Below are positions 3,881 through 6,677 of a DNA stretch of 6,677 nucleotides, piece by piece. Numbering within the stretch: the stretch's first letter is position 1; each line of letters opens with the position of its first letter. The position numbers and the translations under genes are program-made. The notes beneath the pieces are model-generated. The model did no database searches, was not told the DNA's origin, and was given only the letters and a program-made list of their open reading frames with translations. Source of the stretch: Desulfobacteraceae bacterium (GTDB lineage: Bacteria; Desulfobacterota; Desulfobacteria; Desulfobacterales; UBA11574); assembly GCA_013203195.1 (NCBI GenBank), contig JABMQM010000098.1:1-6677 (forward strand), read 5' to 3'.

Positions 3881-6505
3881 TCAACTGTTTTTTATCACCT
3901 CGTAAGCCTTCTCAAGGGCTTCATCCAGCTTCTCCGGTTTGGTTCCGCCGGCCTGGGCCATATCCGGTCTGCCGCCGCCGCCACCGCCCACAACCGCCGC
4001 GACCTGCTTGACAATCCGGCCGGCATGAAACCGATCGGTCAGATCTTTAGTAACGATGACGATCAGCAGGGCCTTGGATTCTACAGTACTACCCAGGATA
4101 ACGATGCCCGACTTTATTTTATCCTTGAATCTGTCGGCCAGATCTCTCAAGGCTGCCGGCTGGTCAACCGCAACCTTTTTGGCAAGGACATTGACACCGT
4201 CAATGGATTTAACGTCAGCTTCGATGTCATCGACCGATGTGGAGGCGATTTTCACCTTTAAAAGATCGACTTCTTTTTCAAGAAATTTCTGATGGGACAA
4301 TATTTTCTCAAGCCTTTGGGGCACCACTTGGGGGCTTTCTTTGAGCAGGCGGGCTGTATCATCCAGCAACTTTGCAGTTTTTTGAATGTGAGCCAGTGCA
4401 GCCCCGCCGGTCAGGGCTTCGATCCGCCTTACGCCTGAAGCCACGCTCGATTCTTCGATAATTTTAAAAAGACCGATATCTCCGGTAGCTCCTGTATGCG
4501 TTCCACCGCAAAGTTCCTTGCTGAAATCGTTTAAAGAAACCATCCTGACCCGGTCACCGTATTTTTCTTCAAAAAGTGCGGTAGCACCTGTTTTGAATGC
4601 TTCTTCAGCCTCCATCTCTACGGTCTCAACCGGTACGTTTGCACGCACCTGCTGGTTGACGATGGTTTCAATTTCTATCAGTTCTTCGGGAGTAGTCTGG
4701 GAAAAGTGGGTAAAATCGAAGCGCAGCCTGCCCGATGCCACCAGGGATCCGGACTGTTTGACGTGATCACCAAGAACTTTGCGCAAGGCAAAATGAAGCA
4801 GATGAGTGGCTGTATGATTACATTCGGTGGAACTACGCGCGGTCTTGTCGACCGTAAGGGTTACATTCTGTTCTTTTACAATTTTTCCTGAAACGATTTC
4901 TCCTATGTGAATGATAAGTCCGGTCGGATCCTTGATCGTATCGGTAACCGACATCTCAAGATCCGGGCCGGTGATTTTTCCAATGTCACCGACCTGACCA
5001 CCGGCCTCGCCGTAAAAGGGCGTTGCTTCGGTGACAACTTCAACCTGCCCGCTGCCCGCCTCGGAGACTTCCCGGCCTTCCTGCACCAGAAGAAGAACCT
5101 TGGAGTCACAGGTTATCGCATCGTAGCCGACAAACTCCGGCATGAGGCCTTGGGCCGAAAGGTTTTTGTAAGCTTCACTGATTTCGGCAAACACCGACAC
5201 TGATCTGGACTGGGTGCGCTGCTGTTCCATGGCGCTGTCAAATCCACCCATGTCGAGATCCATTTCTTCGTCCCTGACCACGTCCTGGACAATATCCACC
5301 GGGAAACCGAAGGTATCATAAAGCTTAAAAATCAAATCTCCCGGCACCCGGGTTTGACCTTTGGCCTTTAGATCTTTAAGACCATCGTTTAAAAGCCTGA
5401 GGCCGTGATCAAGTGTTTCTGAAAAGCGTGTCTCTTCGTTATTGATCACATTGGTGATATATGCTTTAGCATCGACAAGATCGGGATAAGCCGGTTGCAT
5501 GATATCAAAAACTACTTCTGCGGTTTTATGGAGAAACGGATCGGTCAGGCCTATGTTGCGGCCGTAGCGGATCGCCCGGCGCATGATGCGGCGCAGCACA
5601 TATCCTCTGCCTTCGTTGGAAGGCATGATACCGTCGCCGATAAGAAATGCCGCGGCCCTGCTGTGGTCGGCAATGACTTTCATAGCCACATCCGCTTCCT
5701 GCGACTGCCCCAGCCGCTTTTCAGCAAGATCTTCTACTTTTTGCATAATGGGCCGGATCAGGTCGATATCATAATTCGTGGGCACGTCCTGAACAAGGGC
5801 AATCAGCCGTTCCAACCCCATCCCGGTGTCAATACTCGGTTTGGGAAGCGGATCCATCTTGCCGGATGCTTCGCGGTTGAATTGCATAAACACCAGATTC
5901 CAGATCTCCAAATACCGGTCACATTCACATCCGACCCCGCAATCCGGCCGGTCGCATCCATATTTTTCTCCGCGGTCCATGTGAATTTCACTACAGGGAC
6001 CGCAGGGGCCGGTATCGCCCATTGCCCAGAAATTATCCTCTTCACCAAACCGCAAAATCTTTTCCTCCGGCACCCCGATGTTCTTATGCCAGAGTTCATG
6101 GGCCTCGTCATCGTCAAGATAAATCGAAACCCAGAGCTTGTCTGCGGGCAATCCATAGCCGTTTGTCAGCAAATCCCAGCCAAATTCTATGGCTTTTTCC
6201 TTGAAGTAATCACCAAAAGAAAAATTGCCCAGCATCTCGAAAAAGGTATGATGCCGGGCGGTATAGCCGACATTCTCAAGATCGTTATGTTTACCTCCGG
6301 CGCGCACGCATTTTTGAGACGTAGCCGCCCTGACATAACCTCTTTTTTCTTCGCCTAAAAAGCAGCGTTTAAACTGTACCATACCGGCATTGGTAAACAG
6401 CAAGGTGGGATCGTCGGATGGAACAAGCGACGAACTTCTTACAACCTGGTGGTCATGCTTTTCAAAATATTCGAGAAATTTTTTACGTACTTCGTTGCCA
6501 GTCAT
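3881..6505 (-). CDS. alaS: Alanyl-tRNA synthetase
   Basis: This class II synthetase charges tRNA-Ala with alanine in the cytoplasm and hydrolyses mischarged Ser- and Gly-tRNA-Ala. Its 874 residues are close to E. coli AlaRS (876). In order: catalytic core with RAGGKHNDLENVGYTARHH (68-86), FFEMLGNFSFGDYFK (88-102), DNFWAMGDTGPCGPCSE (157-173) and motif 3 DTGMGLERL (226-234); editing domain with HTATH (564-568) and CGGTH (666-670), the four zinc ligands, plus Gln584; C-Ala domain ending in GGGGGGRPDMAQAGG (840-854). An insertion at 184-195 carries four cysteines (184, 189, 193, 195), which with Cys168 and Cys171 might bind metal; E. coli lacks these, but other bacterial AlaRS have them. I chose the ATG at 6505 because GGAG stands 6 bases before it, because MTGNEVRKKF is a usual beginning, and because the editing residues then carry the E. 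coli numbers. The ATG at 6517 has no ribosome binding site. Confidence 0.97.
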   Translation of the reverse strand: MTGNEVRKKFLEYFEKHDHQVVRSSSLVPSDDPTLLFTNAGMVQFKRCFLGEEKRGYVRAATSQKCVRAGGKHNDLENVGYTARHHTFFEMLGNFSFGDYFKEKAIEFGWDLLTNGYGLPADKLWVSIYLDDDEAHELWHKNIGVPEEKILRFGEEDNFWAMGDTGPCGPCSEIHMDRGEKYGCDRPDCGVGCECDRYLEIWNLVFMQFNREASGKMDPLPKPSIDTGMGLERLIALVQDVPTNYDIDLIRPIMQKVEDLAEKRLGQSQEADVAMKVIADHSRAAAFLIGDGIMPSNEGRGYVLRRIMRRAIRYGRNIGLTDPFLHKTAEVVFDIMQPAYPDLVDAKAYITNVINNEETRFSETLDHGLRLLNDGLKDLKAKGQTRVPGDLIFKLYDTFGFPVDIVQDVVRDEEMDLDMGGFDSAMEQQRTQSRSVSVFAEISEAYKNLSAQGLMPEFVGYDAITCDSKVLLLVQEGREVSEAGSGQVEVVTEATPFYGEAGGQVGDIGKITGPDLEMSVTDTIKDPTGLIIHIGEIVSGKIVKEQNVTLTVDKTARSSTECNHTATHLLHFALRKVLGDHVKQSGSLVASGRLRFDFTHFSQTTPEELIEIETIVNQQVRANVPVETVEMEAEEAFKTGATALFEEKYGDRVRMVSLNDFSKELCGGTHTGATGDIGLFKIIEESSVASGVRRIEALTGGAALAHIQKTAKLLDDTARLLKESPQVVPQRLEKILSHQKFLEKEVDLLKVKIASTSVDDIEADVKSIDGVNVLAKKVAVDQPAALRDLADRFKDKIKSGIVILGSTVESKALLIVIVTKDLTDRFHAGRIVKQVAAVVGGGGGGRPDMAQAGGTKPEKLDEALEKAYEVIKNS

Positions 6506-6511
6506 AGATTG

Positions 6512-6515
6512 CTCC
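6512..6515 (-). promoter_or_regulatory. Ribosome binding site that decides the alaS start
   Basis: GGAG on the minus strand lies 6 bases before the ATG at 6505. It overlaps the first in-frame ATG (6517-6515), which has only AT-rich sequence before it. I therefore place the start at 6505. No convincing promoter was found in the AT-rich stretch 6518-6598; candidate boxes there match the consensus poorly. Confidence 0.65.
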
Positions 6516-6598
6516 ATTTGTATATTAGATTTTTATTATTAAATTTTGCAAGTTTGATGATCTCGTAAAAAGTAATGAATTCAACTATAGATCGCTAA

Positions 6599-6677
6599 GT
6601 AAAAAGGTTGTACCCGTTGGCCCGTTATGCCCGTTAGCCTGGAATTTTATACTGGACAACGGGCACAACCTTTTTAC
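6599..6677. terminator. Long imperfect inverted repeat with bidirectional-terminator ends
   Basis: Bases 6599-6622 and 6654-6677 are inverted repeats of 24 bases with 22 pairs; the mismatches are 6612/6664 and 6620/6656. The loop is 31 bases. Each strand reads five A, a GC-containing stem, then five T, as in an intrinsic terminator working in both directions. In minus-strand RNA the 6612/6664 mismatch becomes a U-G wobble, so the fold is slightly better for transcripts moving towards alaS. It may end an upstream gene lying beyond the window. The loop is longer than usual for a terminator, and the arms reach the window edge, so a dispersed repeat or MITE-like element is an alternative. Confidence 0.6.
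6613..6635 (+). repeat. Three tandem CCCGTT units at 8-9 base spacing
   Basis: CCCGTT occurs at 6613-6618, 6621-6626 and 6630-6635, and its complement AACGGG at 6658-6663 in the right arm of the hairpin. The second and third copies fall in the loop of the large hairpin, so three copies compete for pairing with one complement. The third copy in its context GCCCGTT (6629-6635) pairs with 6658-6664 without mismatch. Confidence 0.6.

Noticed and set aside
5495..6358. Long open frame of 287 codons on the plus strand, antisense to alaS
   Set aside because: It lies wholly within the highly conserved alaS coding region, its protein shows no recognisable domain, and no ribosome binding site stands before it. 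It is a shadow frame of alaS codon use.
6518..6598. Candidate alaS promoters (TATAGT near 6586, TTGCAA near 6550)
   Set aside because: Their partner boxes at 16-18 bases match the consensus poorly, and the sequence is AT-rich enough for such hits by chance.

Overview
The window carries one strand's worth of genes, all on the minus strand and transcribed from right to left: alaS, a small cyclic-nucleotide-binding protein, then an Mla/Ttg2-type phospholipid transport operon in the order mlaE, mlaF, mlaD, mlaC. The Mla system marks a diderm (Gram-negative) bacterium. The E-F-D-C order (Escherichia coli has F-E-D-C-B), the style of the AlaRS N-terminus and its cysteine-rich insertion suggest a deltaproteobacterium (Desulfobacterota). 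That assignment is inference from family resemblance; no rRNA or other strong marker is present.

Layout from right to left. 6599-6677 is a long imperfect inverted repeat with terminator-like A/T ends and an internal CCCGTT reiteration, lying upstream of alaS. 3881-6505 is a complete alanyl-tRNA synthetase with synthetase, editing and C-Ala parts intact. 3326-3823 is a stand-alone cNMP-binding domain without a DNA-binding domain, 57 bases after alaS and probably cotranscribed with it. 3180-3325 is a 146-base gap holding a near-consensus sigma-70 promoter (TTGACT, 17 bases, TATAAT) pointing into mlaE. 2379-3179 is mlaE, 1161-2372 mlaF, 699-1145 mlaD and 56-676 mlaC, with gaps of only 6, 15 and 22 bases. 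At the left edge a possible next gene begins; mlaA would be the natural guess, but only 22 bases are visible.

MlaE (permease), MlaF (ATPase) and MlaD (MCE-domain protein) would form the inner-membrane complex, and MlaC would be the periplasmic shuttle that exchanges phospholipid with an outer-membrane partner not in this window. The unusual point is MlaF. Its normal ABC ATPase domain is followed by about 155 residues that read as a complete GGDEF domain with a ruined active site (RYGLDKI where RYGGDEF is expected, metal-binding aspartates gone) but a correctly spaced RxxD inhibitory site. This suggests a c-di-GMP receptor, or a structural replacement for the MlaB STAS subunit, built into the transporter's ATPase. 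No mlaB gene is present between mlaE and mlaC. Two nucleotide-sensing type domains (cNMP-binding and GGDEF-like) therefore lie around one lipid-transport operon.

There is no stretch above 300 bases without a gene, and I see no tRNA, rRNA, CRISPR array, insertion sequence or prophage gene.
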